A DNA stretch of 64,000 nucleotides from NCBI GenBank assembly GCA_035373905.1, contig DAOSOK010000002.1, forward strand, positions 62,001 through 126,000. Direction: 5' to 3'. Below are positions 46,465-55,290 of the stretch, one piece after another. Source of the DNA: Candidatus Ozemobacteraceae bacterium. GTDB lineage: Bacteria; Muiribacteriota; Ozemobacteria; Ozemobacterales; Ozemobacteraceae. A program made the position numbers and the translations under genes. The notes under the pieces are model-generated. The model made no database searches, was not told the origin of the DNA, and saw only the letters and a list, made by a program, of their open reading frames with translations. How positions within the stretch are numbered: the stretch's first letter is position 1; each line of letters opens with the position of its first letter.

Positions 46465-47082
46465 TCAGCCTTCACCGGGCGCTGCCGCAGCAGGCGCTTT
46501 CTGTTGTTCGGGAAGCATTACGGCCGTGGGGCTGATATCGAATTTGAATGTTCCGCTTGCATCGGGAACGAGCGGGGGAAGGCTGATGGAAATGATCTTC
46601 TTGTGCGATTCGAGAATTCTGAGAAAAATGCCGAGCTGTTTGAGATCACCATTGAAGGAGATCTTCACGGGATACTCCTCGAAGGTGATCGTCTCGAAAC
46701 TTCTGGTGACCGGCGGTTGGGGGTTGATGCTCTTCAACTCGAGGCCTGCCTGTTTCGCGATCCTGCGCAGGTCCTGGAGAAATTCGGGGGCCCTCATCTT
46801 GCCGTAGCACAACTCTTCTGCTTCGAGGCGGTCTTTCTTCAGATCGTTTACCTCGATCTTGATCTCCTCGATGTTCGCGACGGCCGATTCGAGTTCGCGA
46901 ATCTGGTCCTGAATGCTCTTGCTCTTTTTCCGCTCTTTTTCGAGAAGGAGCTTCTGTGGGGAATACAGAAACTTCCAGCAGAGAAATATCACGGCGAGCA
47001 GGATGACGATGGGTTGTGCTGCGAGCTTCGGATCGTCTTTCGCCCTGAGGCACCACTCGTACAGTTTGATGTCTTCAGCCAT
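46465..47082 (-). CDS. PilO-like pilus assembly protein (machine B)
   Basis: A 205-aa protein: short cytoplasmic start, membrane helix at about 23-40 (QPIVILLAVIFLCWKFLYS), long charged coiled coil (about 43-85), and an alpha/beta C-terminal domain where YPVKISFNGDLKQLGIFLRILE is the conserved PilO strand-helix unit followed by IISISLPPLVP. It lies six bases downstream of the PilM-PilN fusion and upstream of PilP, the standard order. Confidence 0.9.
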   Translation of the reverse strand: MAEDIKLYEWCLRAKDDPKLAAQPIVILLAVIFLCWKFLYSPQKLLLEKERKKSKSIQDQIRELESAVANIEEIKIEVNDLKKDRLEAEELCYGKMRAPEFLQDLRRIAKQAGLELKSINPQPPVTRSFETITFEEYPVKISFNGDLKQLGIFLRILESHKKIISISLPPLVPDASGTFKFDISPTAVMLPEQQKAPAAAAPGEG

Positions 47083-47088
47083 GGTGTC

Positions 47089-48909
47089 TCAATTCCCTTC
47101 AGCCGCTTCCGGGGGCGGAATGACGATTTTTCCAGAGAGGGCGAACTTGATGAAATACTGTTTGTCGTCGATCGGCACTTCCTCCGTCGAATCGATGGCG
47201 GGGGACTTGAGGAACCGCGCGTTTTCGAAATACCGAATGTAATCGAACACGCGGTCGGACGAGTCGGTCTGGCCCGTAATTTTGAACGTGGGAGGATTGC
47301 CTTGCCGGGAGATGACCAGTTCCTGGATGAAGATCTGTTTCGGCGTGATGCTCGCGATTTCCAGAAGGATCTGCGAGTTCGGGAACCGGAGCTTCTGGAT
47401 CTCGTCGGGAAACCCGATCTCCTTCGTCAGCCGTTCCTTTTCGGCGAGCAGTTCGGTGACCTCGTTTTGCGACGAGGTGAGCTCGCCCAGCTTGTTCTGA
47501 AGTTTCTGATACTCGGTTTTCACGTCGGAGACATCCTGCCGGATTTTTACGACCGGGATGAGAAGAAGCAGGAGATACAGAATGCCGCCCAGAGCCGCGA
47601 TCAGCCTGATTTTTTTTTCGTCGAGTTCGAGATTGAGCCCGAATTTTTTTGCGATACCCGTCCCGAATTTCGAGCTGACCTTCGAAAGATCAAGCGTCTG
47701 GACATGCCGGTTCGGAAACAGGATGTCGGTGAAATTGATGATGGATGGTGAGCCGTCGTACATGGCAACTCCGACCGGCGCGGCGAACTGGGGGGCTTCC
47801 GCCTGGAGCCTGGCCGCGGAATATGCGACGCCGGCGGTCGAAAGCTCCTTGAACGGATTCGCCAGCTCGACGGGAATTTCGAGGCTTTCCTCGATGAATT
47901 CCCTGAAATTTTTCATCGCCGCCGAGCCGCCGGAGAGGATCGCCCGGTCGATGCCGCTCTCGCCGAGCTGAGAGATGTAAAAGCTGATCGAAAGTTGTAT
48001 ATGCTGAAATATCTTTTCGACGGTCGCGAAGATCTGCTTTGCCGCGAACTTCTCGACCCCTTTGAGATTCTGAAGCTCGTCGGGGGGCAGAATGCCGAGC
48101 TTGTGCTTCAGTTCGGTCGCCTCGTCGATGCTCTTGAACTCGATCTTCGCCCCGTCCTGCTCGCCGCCTGCGAAAATAGCTTCCGTTATCGTTTCGCCGC
48201 CCATGTTGATGTCGCGGTAGAAGTTCAGGATGCCGTTCTTGTAGATCATGACGGAGGTGGTCTTGTGCCCGCAGTGGATGACGGCGACCTTCGCTTCCCT
48301 GCCCGGGGGCGGCCGGAGCTGGGAGCCGAGGGAGAGCTCGAGGGCCTGGGGCAGGGTGAGGATGCCTTCGTTGCTCAAGCCGCCGCCCTTGAAATTGTCC
48401 GAGACGAGCTGGGCGACGTCTTTCTGGAGCGCGGCGACCATGACCTGCGCGAGCGCCTTCTCCTCCTTGACGATTTCGCCGATGTTCGAAAAACCGAGAA
48501 CGGCGTTTTCCATCGAGAACGGCATCTGCTTCGCCGCCTCGGCCTTCACCGCACTCGCAAACGCGTTCTTCTCGGGAATCGGCGGAATCTCGAAATACCG
48601 GATCGTGACCGCACGCCCCGATGCCAGCGTGATCCCTCGCTTCGTCTGGATCTGGTTGTCGTACAGCAGCTCCGTGAGATGCTTCGTCAGGAATTTCTGC
48701 AGCTTGACCTGCGCGTCCTTCTCGATATCGTCCCGGCTCATCCGCTCTTTCTCTTCCGCCGTCAACAGATGCGTGAACGGCGGAATCGGCAGATGCGCCA
48801 CCGCTTTCAGTTCCGGAGAACCGCTGCCGTCCCGCTCGATATAAACGAACTTGAGCGAGAAAGCCCCGATATCTATCGCTGCAAACGGATCAAAGGTGTT
48901 TTCTGCCAT
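47089..48909 (-). CDS. PilM-PilN fusion protein (machine B)
   Basis: A 606-aa fusion. Residues 1-370 are the actin-like PilM: phosphate-1 AAIDIGAFSLK (10-20), phosphate-2 VAVIHCGHKTTSVMIY (208-223) and adenosine motif ILSGGSAAMKN (324-334). INFTDILFPNRH (391-402) corresponds to the PilN N-terminal peptide that normally docks into PilM, here covalently joined. The PilN part continues with membrane helix 435-454 (IAALGGILYLLLLLIPVV), coiled coil 455-500 and a C-terminal domain with ILLEIASITPKQIFIQELVI. The fusion fixes the stoichiometry of the cytoplasmic ring and the inner-membrane complex. Confidence 0.92.
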   Translation of the reverse strand: MAENTFDPFAAIDIGAFSLKFVYIERDGSGSPELKAVAHLPIPPFTHLLTAEEKERMSRDDIEKDAQVKLQKFLTKHLTELLYDNQIQTKRGITLASGRAVTIRYFEIPPIPEKNAFASAVKAEAAKQMPFSMENAVLGFSNIGEIVKEEKALAQVMVAALQKDVAQLVSDNFKGGGLSNEGILTLPQALELSLGSQLRPPPGREAKVAVIHCGHKTTSVMIYKNGILNFYRDINMGGETITEAIFAGGEQDGAKIEFKSIDEATELKHKLGILPPDELQNLKGVEKFAAKQIFATVEKIFQHIQLSISFYISQLGESGIDRAILSGGSAAMKNFREFIEESLEIPVELANPFKELSTAGVAYSAARLQAEAPQFAAPVGVAMYDGSPSIINFTDILFPNRHVQTLDLSKVSSKFGTGIAKKFGLNLELDEKKIRLIAALGGILYLLLLLIPVVKIRQDVSDVKTEYQKLQNKLGELTSSQNEVTELLAEKERLTKEIGFPDEIQKLRFPNSQILLEIASITPKQIFIQELVISRQGNPPTFKITGQTDSSDRVFDYIRYFENARFLKSPAIDSTEEVPIDDKQYFIKFALSGKIVIPPPEAAEGN

Positions 48910-49027
48910 GTCATCGCCCGGGGAAAAAACCGCGGAATAATTCCCTGCGCCTGAAAGAGACGCAGGGAAAAGTATACCATATCTGAACGTCCAGCCCTGT
49001 ATCCTCGAAATCTATGCAATCGAGCGA

Positions 49028-49058
49028 AATAAAAAAGGGCGCACCGAAATGCGCCCTT
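49028..49058 (-). terminator. intrinsic terminator of the pilin gene
   Basis: On the minus strand AAGGGCGCA and TGCGCCCTT form a perfect 9-bp stem around a six-base loop, followed by TTTTTATTT. It starts 16 bp after the pilin stop codon and isolates the gene from the PilM-PilN gene downstream. Confidence 0.9.
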
Positions 49059-49073
49059 GGGATTATTGTCAGA

Positions 49074-49664
49074 TTAGAATTTCGTTCGGGCAACCGAAAG
49101 AACGATGTCATCGCCGGTATAATTGGTCAACGTTGCAGAGGTGTAGTTGTCGAAGGTCTGGTCCGGGCCTGCCGCATGCAGCCAGATGGCCTTGTTGTAA
49201 TGGAAATATCTGATCCGTGTTCCCCAGGAGTCATACATAAAATCAAGGGGCTCGGAGTCCATGTATGGCCCCTTCCACTTTTGATTGGAATACTTGGAGA
49301 TATTGAAAACAAAGCCTCCGATGTTATTGATTACGCCTGTTCCGTAGGAACCACAGGTCAGGATGTTATTATCGATGCTGTCACCGAACAGATTGGCGTC
49401 TGAATTGTAAAGAACCGCACAAGACACCTGTGCGGCATCGCCCCAGAAAGGATACCGACCTACATCGCCGTTATAGGCGAGGATTGCACTCTTCAGGCTG
49501 GAGAGTTTGGATTTTGTCGCAGAGGCACGTCCCTGGTCGGTGATGCTGGTAATCATCGGGCCGGCGACAGATGCCAGAACGGCAATGACGATGATGACGA
49601 CCATGATTTCCATGAGTGTAAAGCCGCTTCTATTGGCTACTGGTCTAGATTTGGGCCATGCCAT
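49074..49664 (-). CDS. GspG/PilA-like major pilin (machine B) with N-X-S/T sequons
   Basis: A 196-aa prepilin: leader of 14 residues ending NRSG, cut before FTLMEIMVVIIVIAVLASVAG, with Glu +5. The GspG-type region WKGPYMDSEPLDFMYDSWGT includes the conserved GPY and (D)xWG. Cys82 and Cys104 may form a disulfide. Three N-X-S/T sequons lie in the exposed part: N121-I-S, N173-Y-T and N181-Y-T. The start has a strong RBS (AAAGGGAGG), a consensus promoter and its own terminator, as expected for an abundant major subunit. The divergent neighbour is an STT3-type glycosyltransferase. Confidence 0.9.
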   Translation of the reverse strand: MAWPKSRPVANRSGFTLMEIMVVIIVIAVLASVAGPMITSITDQGRASATKSKLSSLKSAILAYNGDVGRYPFWGDAAQVSCAVLYNSDANLFGDSIDNNILTCGSYGTGVINNIGGFVFNISKYSNQKWKGPYMDSEPLDFMYDSWGTRIRYFHYNKAIWLHAAGPDQTFDNYTSATLTNYTGDDIVLSVARTKF

Positions 49665-49715
49665 AGGCGCCCTCCCTTTAAGGACGTTTCAGATTCACTC
49701 GCTTACAACATGAGC

Positions 49716-49744
49716 AATATAGGGAACGATAAACAGGGTGTCAA
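49716..49744 (-). promoter_or_regulatory. consensus sigma70 promoter of the pilin gene
   Basis: On the minus strand TTGACA (49744-49739), a 17-base spacer and TATATT (49721-49716) give the best promoter match in the window. Transcription should start near 49709, leaving an untranslated leader of about 45 bases that contains the RBS. Confidence 0.85.
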
Positions 49745-49861
49745 GGGAATTCACACCCGGAAACTATTTTGTCGCAGGCAGAACTGGGAAATCCCTCTGT
49801 GATACTATCGGGTCATCCCGCATGGAAATCCACACAAATTTACACCTTCACCAGGGACAAT

Positions 49862-52084
49862 ATGCTCAAAAAAACACATATCATCATAGCAACCTGCATT
49901 CTGATACCAGTGTTGTCCTGGCTTTTCGCTCAAACGTCTGAACTGTCAGGTGACGGCAGAATTCCATTTTTCGATCCCGACGTTCTTCTGTATGTCCGGT
50001 GGCTGGAGCAGTCGATTCTCTCCGGGAAAACAATTTCCTTCGATTCCTACTCGTGTTTTCCGACCGGCTATGAGATCCGCGTTCCACCCCTCCTGATGGG
50101 CCTGATGACCCAGACGATCCTTGCTGTTCATGCGCTGGTACCCGGTGCGGGGGCATTCCAGCCCGAGTGGCTGGCCGGAATCCTTCCGCCTCTGGCATAT
50201 GCGTTTCTGATCTTCATCGCCTTTGGCATTGCGAAATGGAAAACCGGAGGGCTTCTCGTTCCGATTTTTGTGATCGTGGGGGCTTTCCCGGGCATCGCCG
50301 CTTCTCATTGCTTCGATGCACTCCGGCTTGATCACCATTTTCTGGAGGCCTTTTTTCTCTGGATGTTCATTTTTTCGGGATGGTTGTTCATCGATACAGG
50401 GAAAGAATTCCTCATCATTCTCGGAGGGCTGATGGGAGGGGGACTTCTTCTTTCGTCGTTGAGCGCCCCTCTCTACTTCCTTATCATCTGCCTCATCACG
50501 GGTATCTTCTGGGCTGGAGCCTGGTCGCATGCTGACCGGACGGTCGAATTCGGGAAGTCTGCAATGCTCATCGCCGGAGGAATGGGGATCATATATCTCA
50601 TCTGGCATCCGCCGACGGGAAGCTGGAAACGTTTCAATGAGTTTCAATGGCTTCAGCCCCTGTGTCTCGTTGCCGGCGGATGTTTCCATGCATTGCTTCA
50701 GCGGCTGTCAGATTATTCCCGCGACAGACGGTTGTTCCTTGCAGTCATGGCCGTTTGCGGAATAGGAATTCTGTTCCAGGAAGGGGTGAAGGAAATTCCC
50801 TTCATGAGGGATGCATTCTCCCTGCTTTTCAACAAGAACAGGCTGATGGCGACCATAAGCGAACTCCAGCCGATTGGATCGCTTGGCGGGCCGGATGGCC
50901 AGATCCGCTATCAGCAGGCATGGTACGCCTGGTTCGGATGCGTCGTCCTGTTTCTTCCCCTGGTCTTTCGGAACACCTTCGGTCTTTGGTCCGGTGGTGG
51001 GCGTTTCGGATTCATATCCCTGATGAGCATTCTCGTTCTCGGATCTGCGCAACGCAGGTGGCTCCGGCTTTTGGGGCCAGGCCAGGCGTTACTGGCCGGC
51101 TCGATTCTCGCCGAACTTTTCAGAACCCTTTCCAGGAAAAAGAACGGAGAGAATGAGCCCTGTCCGCCAGATCCGCTGGCGTTCGCGACCATGGCGATCG
51201 TCATCATGGTGCAGCTTGGGGTTTCATGGCATTCTTCCGCCCATTGGAATTTTCCGAGTGCCCATATCATCGAGGCTGCGGAATGGCTCGAGAGAAATTC
51301 TCCTCCCACATCGGGATATTCTGACGAGGGAAAGCCGGAATACGGTGTTCTCACGATGTGGGATCACGGAAATTCGATTGCCTACTATGCCCGACGCCCT
51401 GTGATTGCAAACAATATGCAGCTTGGGATCGTGAGGCTGGCCGATGTGTTCACGGCGGCAAGCGAGCGGGACGCTCTCGATGCGTGCAGAAAATATGGGA
51501 TCAGGTATCTTTTCATGACCGACCTCTCCGGGCGTGCGCAGACGATCGATATCCTGAATGAATACAAGATGAACGCCGGGCGCGCGATTCGCGGGGAATA
51601 CCTCGATCTGGGATGGCAGACCTCAGGTGTTTCCCGGAACATTGAGTATGATAAAACATTTTATTGCTGGGCATATGAAATGATGTCGTTCTTTTCGACG
51701 CCGGCCTTCAGGGAGGGAGCATCGAATTTTCGCCTGATCTTTGCCTCGAAAAACGATTGGACGAATCCGGTGCCCGCGGTCCTGATCTTCAAGGTCGTGG
51801 ACGGGGCTCTGCTGAAGGGGCGGGCAGACCCGGGAAGCCACGTGACGGTTTCCCTCGATTGCAGGGTCTCCATGGCCCCGGTTCGGTACAGGAAAAGCGT
51901 ACGCGCCGGTGATGACGGAGCCTACGAGGTTCGCGTGGCTTACCCCACGGGATATGCCGTCGGCAGGATAACGACTGGCAGTGACTATGACATCGTGGAG
52001 ACGATCGGAAACAAAAAGGTGAATCGCAAGATACGGGTGTCGGAAGCTGATGTCGATGCCGGATCGGTGATGGATATTAAATAG
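49862..52084 (+). CDS. STT3/AglB/PglB-family oligosaccharyltransferase-like membrane protein
   Basis: A 740-aa GT-C fold protein, start at ATG 49862 behind AGGGA. The N-terminal two thirds have about 11-13 membrane helices; the C-terminal third is soluble. Family motifs are present in order: first acidic motif DPD (38-40), second DHHFLE (157-162), external-loop TISE (331-334, the TIXE/SVSE position), and MWDHGN (499-504) in place of WWDYG, followed by YYARRPVIANN. These enzymes move a glycan from a polyprenyl carrier to Asn in N-X-S/T. The last 100 residues look like a beta-sandwich (carboxypeptidase-regulatory-like). It is divergent from the pilin with sequons. Substrate is inferred; family call is strong. 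Confidence 0.85.
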   Translation: MLKKTHIIIATCILIPVLSWLFAQTSELSGDGRIPFFDPDVLLYVRWLEQSILSGKTISFDSYSCFPTGYEIRVPPLLMGLMTQTILAVHALVPGAGAFQPEWLAGILPPLAYAFLIFIAFGIAKWKTGGLLVPIFVIVGAFPGIAASHCFDALRLDHHFLEAFFLWMFIFSGWLFIDTGKEFLIILGGLMGGGLLLSSLSAPLYFLIICLITGIFWAGAWSHADRTVEFGKSAMLIAGGMGIIYLIWHPPTGSWKRFNEFQWLQPLCLVAGGCFHALLQRLSDYSRDRRLFLAVMAVCGIGILFQEGVKEIPFMRDAFSLLFNKNRLMATISELQPIGSLGGPDGQIRYQQAWYAWFGCVVLFLPLVFRNTFGLWSGGGRFGFISLMSILVLGSAQRRWLRLLGPGQALLAGSILAELFRTLSRKKNGENEPCPPDPLAFATMAIVIMVQLGVSWHSSAHWNFPSAHIIEAAEWLERNSPPTSGYSDEGKPEYGVLTMWDHGNSIAYYARRPVIANNMQLGIVRLADVFTAASERDALDACRKYGIRYLFMTDLSGRAQTIDILNEYKMNAGRAIRGEYLDLGWQTSGVSRNIEYDKTFYCWAYEMMSFFSTPAFREGASNFRLIFASKNDWTNPVPAVLIFKVVDGALLKGRADPGSHVTVSLDCRVSMAPVRYRKSVRAGDDGAYEVRVAYPTGYAVGRITTGSDYDIVETIGNKKVNRKIRVSEADVDAGSVMDIK

Positions 52085-52087
52085 TAG

Positions 52088-53263
52088 TTACGATAAAAGA
52101 CAATCCAGCTCTTCTCGCGCGACCACGTCCCATGACCTGATGCCCGCGACTTGCGCGCTCGTCTTGCCGGCGGATGTCCGGAACGCCGTCGACGCGAGGG
52201 CGGCCGCAAGCGCCGCGGCAAGGTTCTCCGCCGATCCCGGTTCAACCAGGTTCAGGGCCGGTGACGGTCCCATTTCCCGGATTGCCGGAAGGTCGCTGGC
52301 CACGACCGGCAGGCCGGCCGCGAAAGCTTCGAGAATGGTGAGAGGGTGCCCTTCGCTGATGGATGGGTGAACCAGAATATCGTGGGAATGATAGAGGGTT
52401 GCCATCTCCTCGTGTGGAACATGGCCGCGGAACCGGACCCGGGACCCGAGCCCGAGTATGCCAGCCAGTTCGCGAAGCCGCTTCTCGTCAGGGCCGGAAC
52501 CTGCGAACGTGCAGGTGAAGGGGGCACCACGGGTGTCATTCAGAATGTGCAGGGCGCGGAGAAGGTGCTCTCCGCCTTTTGCCGCGACCAGTCTTCCAGC
52601 GAAGAGCAGGCGGACCGGACCATCCTCCCGAGGGGCATCAGCCCTTCCGGGGGAAAGGGACTCCAGGTCGACCCCGTTGGGGATGAAATGAATGCGGGAC
52701 GGAGGAGTGCACCGGCGAAGCCTTTCGAAATCGGTCCGGTTGGCACAGATCACGTGATGATACGCCCCGAGAGGCGGATGCGTCCATCGGGCCGCGAGAA
52801 AACCGGCAATGCCGGGGAGCAGGCCGTAAGACGCTTGCCAGGTGGCAAAACATGCAGGGTGGTTATGGATGATCGCGAGACGACGTGGTCCGCGGTAACG
52901 CCTGAGGGGCAGGATGAACGAAGGCGGAAAGGGCGACCAGTCTTCCCGGACGGCGTCGAACCGCTCTGCGCCCAGAAGATTGCGGATGGTTCCCATGAGC
53001 ATCAGGCACGACCAGGCCAGGACAACGTGAGACGTCGGTTCGAACCGCTTCAGCACGAAGTCCGGTAACGTCGGCACGCTGATGACTCGAACGTTGTCCC
53101 GCAGTTCCGATACACGTTCCTGTACAGACGTTTTTGCGCCGATCCAGATGACTGCATACCCCATCCGGACGAGGCGTCTTGCGACTTCCCAGCTTCTGAT
53201 CTCGGCGCCGCCGGGGTGAAGAGGCGATGCCTTGTTGATGAACAGGAACTTCTGACGGGCCAT
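52088..53263 (-). CDS. family 4 glycosyltransferase (GT-B fold)
   Basis: A 391-aa soluble glycosyltransferase of the GT4 (glycosyltransferase 1 domain) type. Visible are the N-terminal Gly-rich loop (HPGGAEIRSWEVARRLV), the domain junction IPNGVDLESLSP, RLLFAGRLVAAKGGEHLLRAL, and the donor-binding E-x7-E motif SISEGHPLTILEAFAAGLPVV. Such enzymes add hexoses to lipid-linked glycans on the cytoplasmic side. The ATG abuts the stop of the GT-C gene, making it the last gene of the gspF-GT2-DUF2304-GT-C-GT4 unit. Its end is 3 bp from the convergent STT3 gene. Confidence 0.93.
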   Translation of the reverse strand: MARQKFLFINKASPLHPGGAEIRSWEVARRLVRMGYAVIWIGAKTSVQERVSELRDNVRVISVPTLPDFVLKRFEPTSHVVLAWSCLMLMGTIRNLLGAERFDAVREDWSPFPPSFILPLRRYRGPRRLAIIHNHPACFATWQASYGLLPGIAGFLAARWTHPPLGAYHHVICANRTDFERLRRCTPPSRIHFIPNGVDLESLSPGRADAPREDGPVRLLFAGRLVAAKGGEHLLRALHILNDTRGAPFTCTFAGSGPDEKRLRELAGILGLGSRVRFRGHVPHEEMATLYHSHDILVHPSISEGHPLTILEAFAAGLPVVASDLPAIREMGPSPALNLVEPGSAENLAAALAAALASTAFRTSAGKTSAQVAGIRSWDVVAREELDCLLS

Positions 53264-54892
53264 TCAATCCCCATGTCCCGGGAGGGTGAGGGCAAAATTC
53301 GTGCTTTTTCCACCGTTCTCATACCATGCATAGTCGAGAGACCGTATCAGTCGTACAAGCTCGTCGTGGTCTGGAATCCCTGGACGAACGTAGTAACAAT
53401 GGGTGTCTTGCGGAGACATGCCGAAGACGCCGGCAGGGGTGAACTGGTACTGCTTCGCGTATTCATACAAGACGAGCGTCTGATGACCCCATGGCGAGCG
53501 GAGGAGTCCTGGATCGACAGGGTGAAACGGAGAGAAATATCCATGCCACACGAGAAGATCGGGCTTGTTCCTGTCGAGATACTCCTTCGTGACGAGCCCG
53601 TGATGGGCGATCCACTGGTCATTGAGCCCCCATGTGTCTATGGCCCGCCATTTTGAATACAGAGGGAGCAGGCCCGCTTCGGTCGTGGCCATCGTATACT
53701 TCCGGTCTGCAAAACGATGAAGCATGATGGCGATGTCGTATCGCCCGTCTTTTGCATATGTGACGGTTGTCGAATGAATGACCTGCCGACGGAGGATCAT
53801 ACCCGCGAACAGAAGTGCGACGATGATGAGAGCTGTTCGTTCGAGTCCCGTCAGCTCGGACAGGGTGGGGAGATGAAGGTCTTCCCGCAGCGTGCTGACG
53901 AGGGGAAACCATGAGAGCACGCCAAGAACAAGGACCGGATACTGGAATCTGGCTCCGAAATTCATTTCATCCGACAGCATGACCCACATGACGATCGAGC
54001 CGACGATGGGGATGAGGAATGCCAGCCCTTTCAGGAAAAGCTCCTTCTTTCGGAAGGTCAGGAGAAAGGCCGGAATGAAGGGATACAGGAAGACGTAGCT
54101 GTTCCTGAATGAAATCTCGAGGACGGGATAATGGAGAAATCCGCCGCCTTTTTTGTAAAAGGGATTGGGAAGGGGATACCCGAAGTAGTTCCACCTCCAG
54201 AGAAAATAGGCTCCCCCGAGAGCAAGGAAGATCGAGCAGAATGTGGACGCAAGACGCCGATACTCGGCCCATGGCATGAGGAGGCCGAGAGCGATCATGA
54301 TATATATCGAAATGAATACTCCTTCCGGCCTGATGAGACCGGTCATCAGACAGACGATGGAAAAGAGGATGAAATCACGGGTTGTCCCGGTAGAAACGAG
54401 CAGACGCTGTGCCAGAAGCCAAGCCAGGCAGATGGAAAATGCGAAGAATGGCGTTCCGAAGTAGGCCGCCGCGAAAAAAAGCCCGGGTCCGACCGTGAAA
54501 TAGATTGCGCTCAGCAGTGCGGGGATCATTCCGGCCCCCTGGATCCGCCTCATGCCGATGTAGATGAGCACCGTCGTTCCGAAATGCGCCAGCAGAGTCA
54601 GGAGCCTGACGGCGCATTCCAGGGAACATCCGATGCCGTGCACTGCGGCAACCGCCAGCAGGAACAGGAAGTCCGTCGCCCCGTCGACGGGAGGTTCGCC
54701 TACGTTCCATACGATCCCTTTTCCCGCAGCGAGATGCTCCGCGTATCGCATGAGGATCGCGGCGTCTTCGAATGGTGGGATACTGAAATCGACGAACCGC
54801 CATGCGAAAAAGCCGGTCAATATGACGAGCGATATCAATGCGACGGCGTCAGTGGTGATTCTGTTCATGGCTGCTGGCCGGAAGCCGCACAT
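53264..54892 (-). CDS. GT-C type polyprenyl-phosphate-sugar glycosyltransferase (membrane)
   Basis: About 542 aa with 10-12 membrane helices. The start at 54892 overlaps the DUF2304 stop (TGATG); an alternative is ATG 54868. The first external loop reads FEDAAILMRYAEHLAAGKG followed by VWNVGEPPVDGATDFLFLL, the acidic motif and loop I know from AftB-like arabinofuranosyl-/mannosyltransferases that use polyprenyl-phosphate sugars. The C-terminal 150 residues are a soluble periplasmic domain. With the GT2 and DUF2304 genes just upstream, it likely uses a sugar flipped on a polyprenyl carrier. Acceptor unknown. Confidence 0.8.
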   Translation of the reverse strand: MCGFRPAAMNRITTDAVALISLVILTGFFAWRFVDFSIPPFEDAAILMRYAEHLAAGKGIVWNVGEPPVDGATDFLFLLAVAAVHGIGCSLECAVRLLTLLAHFGTTVLIYIGMRRIQGAGMIPALLSAIYFTVGPGLFFAAAYFGTPFFAFSICLAWLLAQRLLVSTGTTRDFILFSIVCLMTGLIRPEGVFISIYIMIALGLLMPWAEYRRLASTFCSIFLALGGAYFLWRWNYFGYPLPNPFYKKGGGFLHYPVLEISFRNSYVFLYPFIPAFLLTFRKKELFLKGLAFLIPIVGSIVMWVMLSDEMNFGARFQYPVLVLGVLSWFPLVSTLREDLHLPTLSELTGLERTALIIVALLFAGMILRRQVIHSTTVTYAKDGRYDIAIMLHRFADRKYTMATTEAGLLPLYSKWRAIDTWGLNDQWIAHHGLVTKEYLDRNKPDLLVWHGYFSPFHPVDPGLLRSPWGHQTLVLYEYAKQYQFTPAGVFGMSPQDTHCYYVRPGIPDHDELVRLIRSLDYAWYENGGKSTNFALTLPGHGD

Positions 54893-55290
54893 CAGGGATT
54901 TCTTCCGGTTCCCGGGGCTTGCTTGCGATGGTGAGTCGCGAGATGGAGAGAATGCTCCTGGGCAAGAACCTGGATGGCCCTTGTCAGCGCGGCATGGCGG
55001 AGGGAGCTCTGGAGGGCGAGGAGCATCAGAAACAGCTGGCCGAAGAAGAAGATGGTCGAGGTCGGAGCGACGATGCCGAGGAGGGAACTGATGCGCTTCA
55101 GCAGCCTGTAATGGAGTCCCAGGACGAAGGTGATAATGCCGACAAGGAGCCACAGCCAGGAATCGTCTTCCCGAAACCTGCGGCGCCGGACGAGGTCGAG
55201 GGTGAGATACAGGATGCTGCAGCTCAGGGTGACGACCCAGGCTTTCTGCCGGGGCGGGAGACGGGTTTCTTCGAACTGGTCAGACATCAT
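54892..55290 (-). CDS. DUF2304-family small membrane protein
   Basis: A 132-aa protein with three membrane helices (about 17-35, 46-64 and 82-105) and the DUF2304 pattern: DLVRRRRFREDDSWLWLLVG after the first helix, ISSLLGIVAPTSTIFFFGQL in the middle. These proteins are very often next to polyprenol-phosphate sugar synthases of the GT2 family and probably help carrier-lipid sugar handling or flipping. The start overlaps the GT2 gene by 11 bp and its end overlaps the GT-C start. Confidence 0.85.
   Translation of the reverse strand: MMSDQFEETRLPPRQKAWVVTLSCSILYLTLDLVRRRRFREDDSWLWLLVGIITFVLGLHYRLLKRISSLLGIVAPTSTIFFFGQLFLMLLALQSSLRHAALTRAIQVLAQEHSLHLATHHRKQAPGTGRNP

Noticed and set aside
49769..49861. 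Upstream in-frame start for the STT3-type gene at 49769
   Set aside because: The extra 31 residues are hydrophilic and precede the true membrane helix; the ATG at 49862 has a better RBS and places the helix at the N-terminus.
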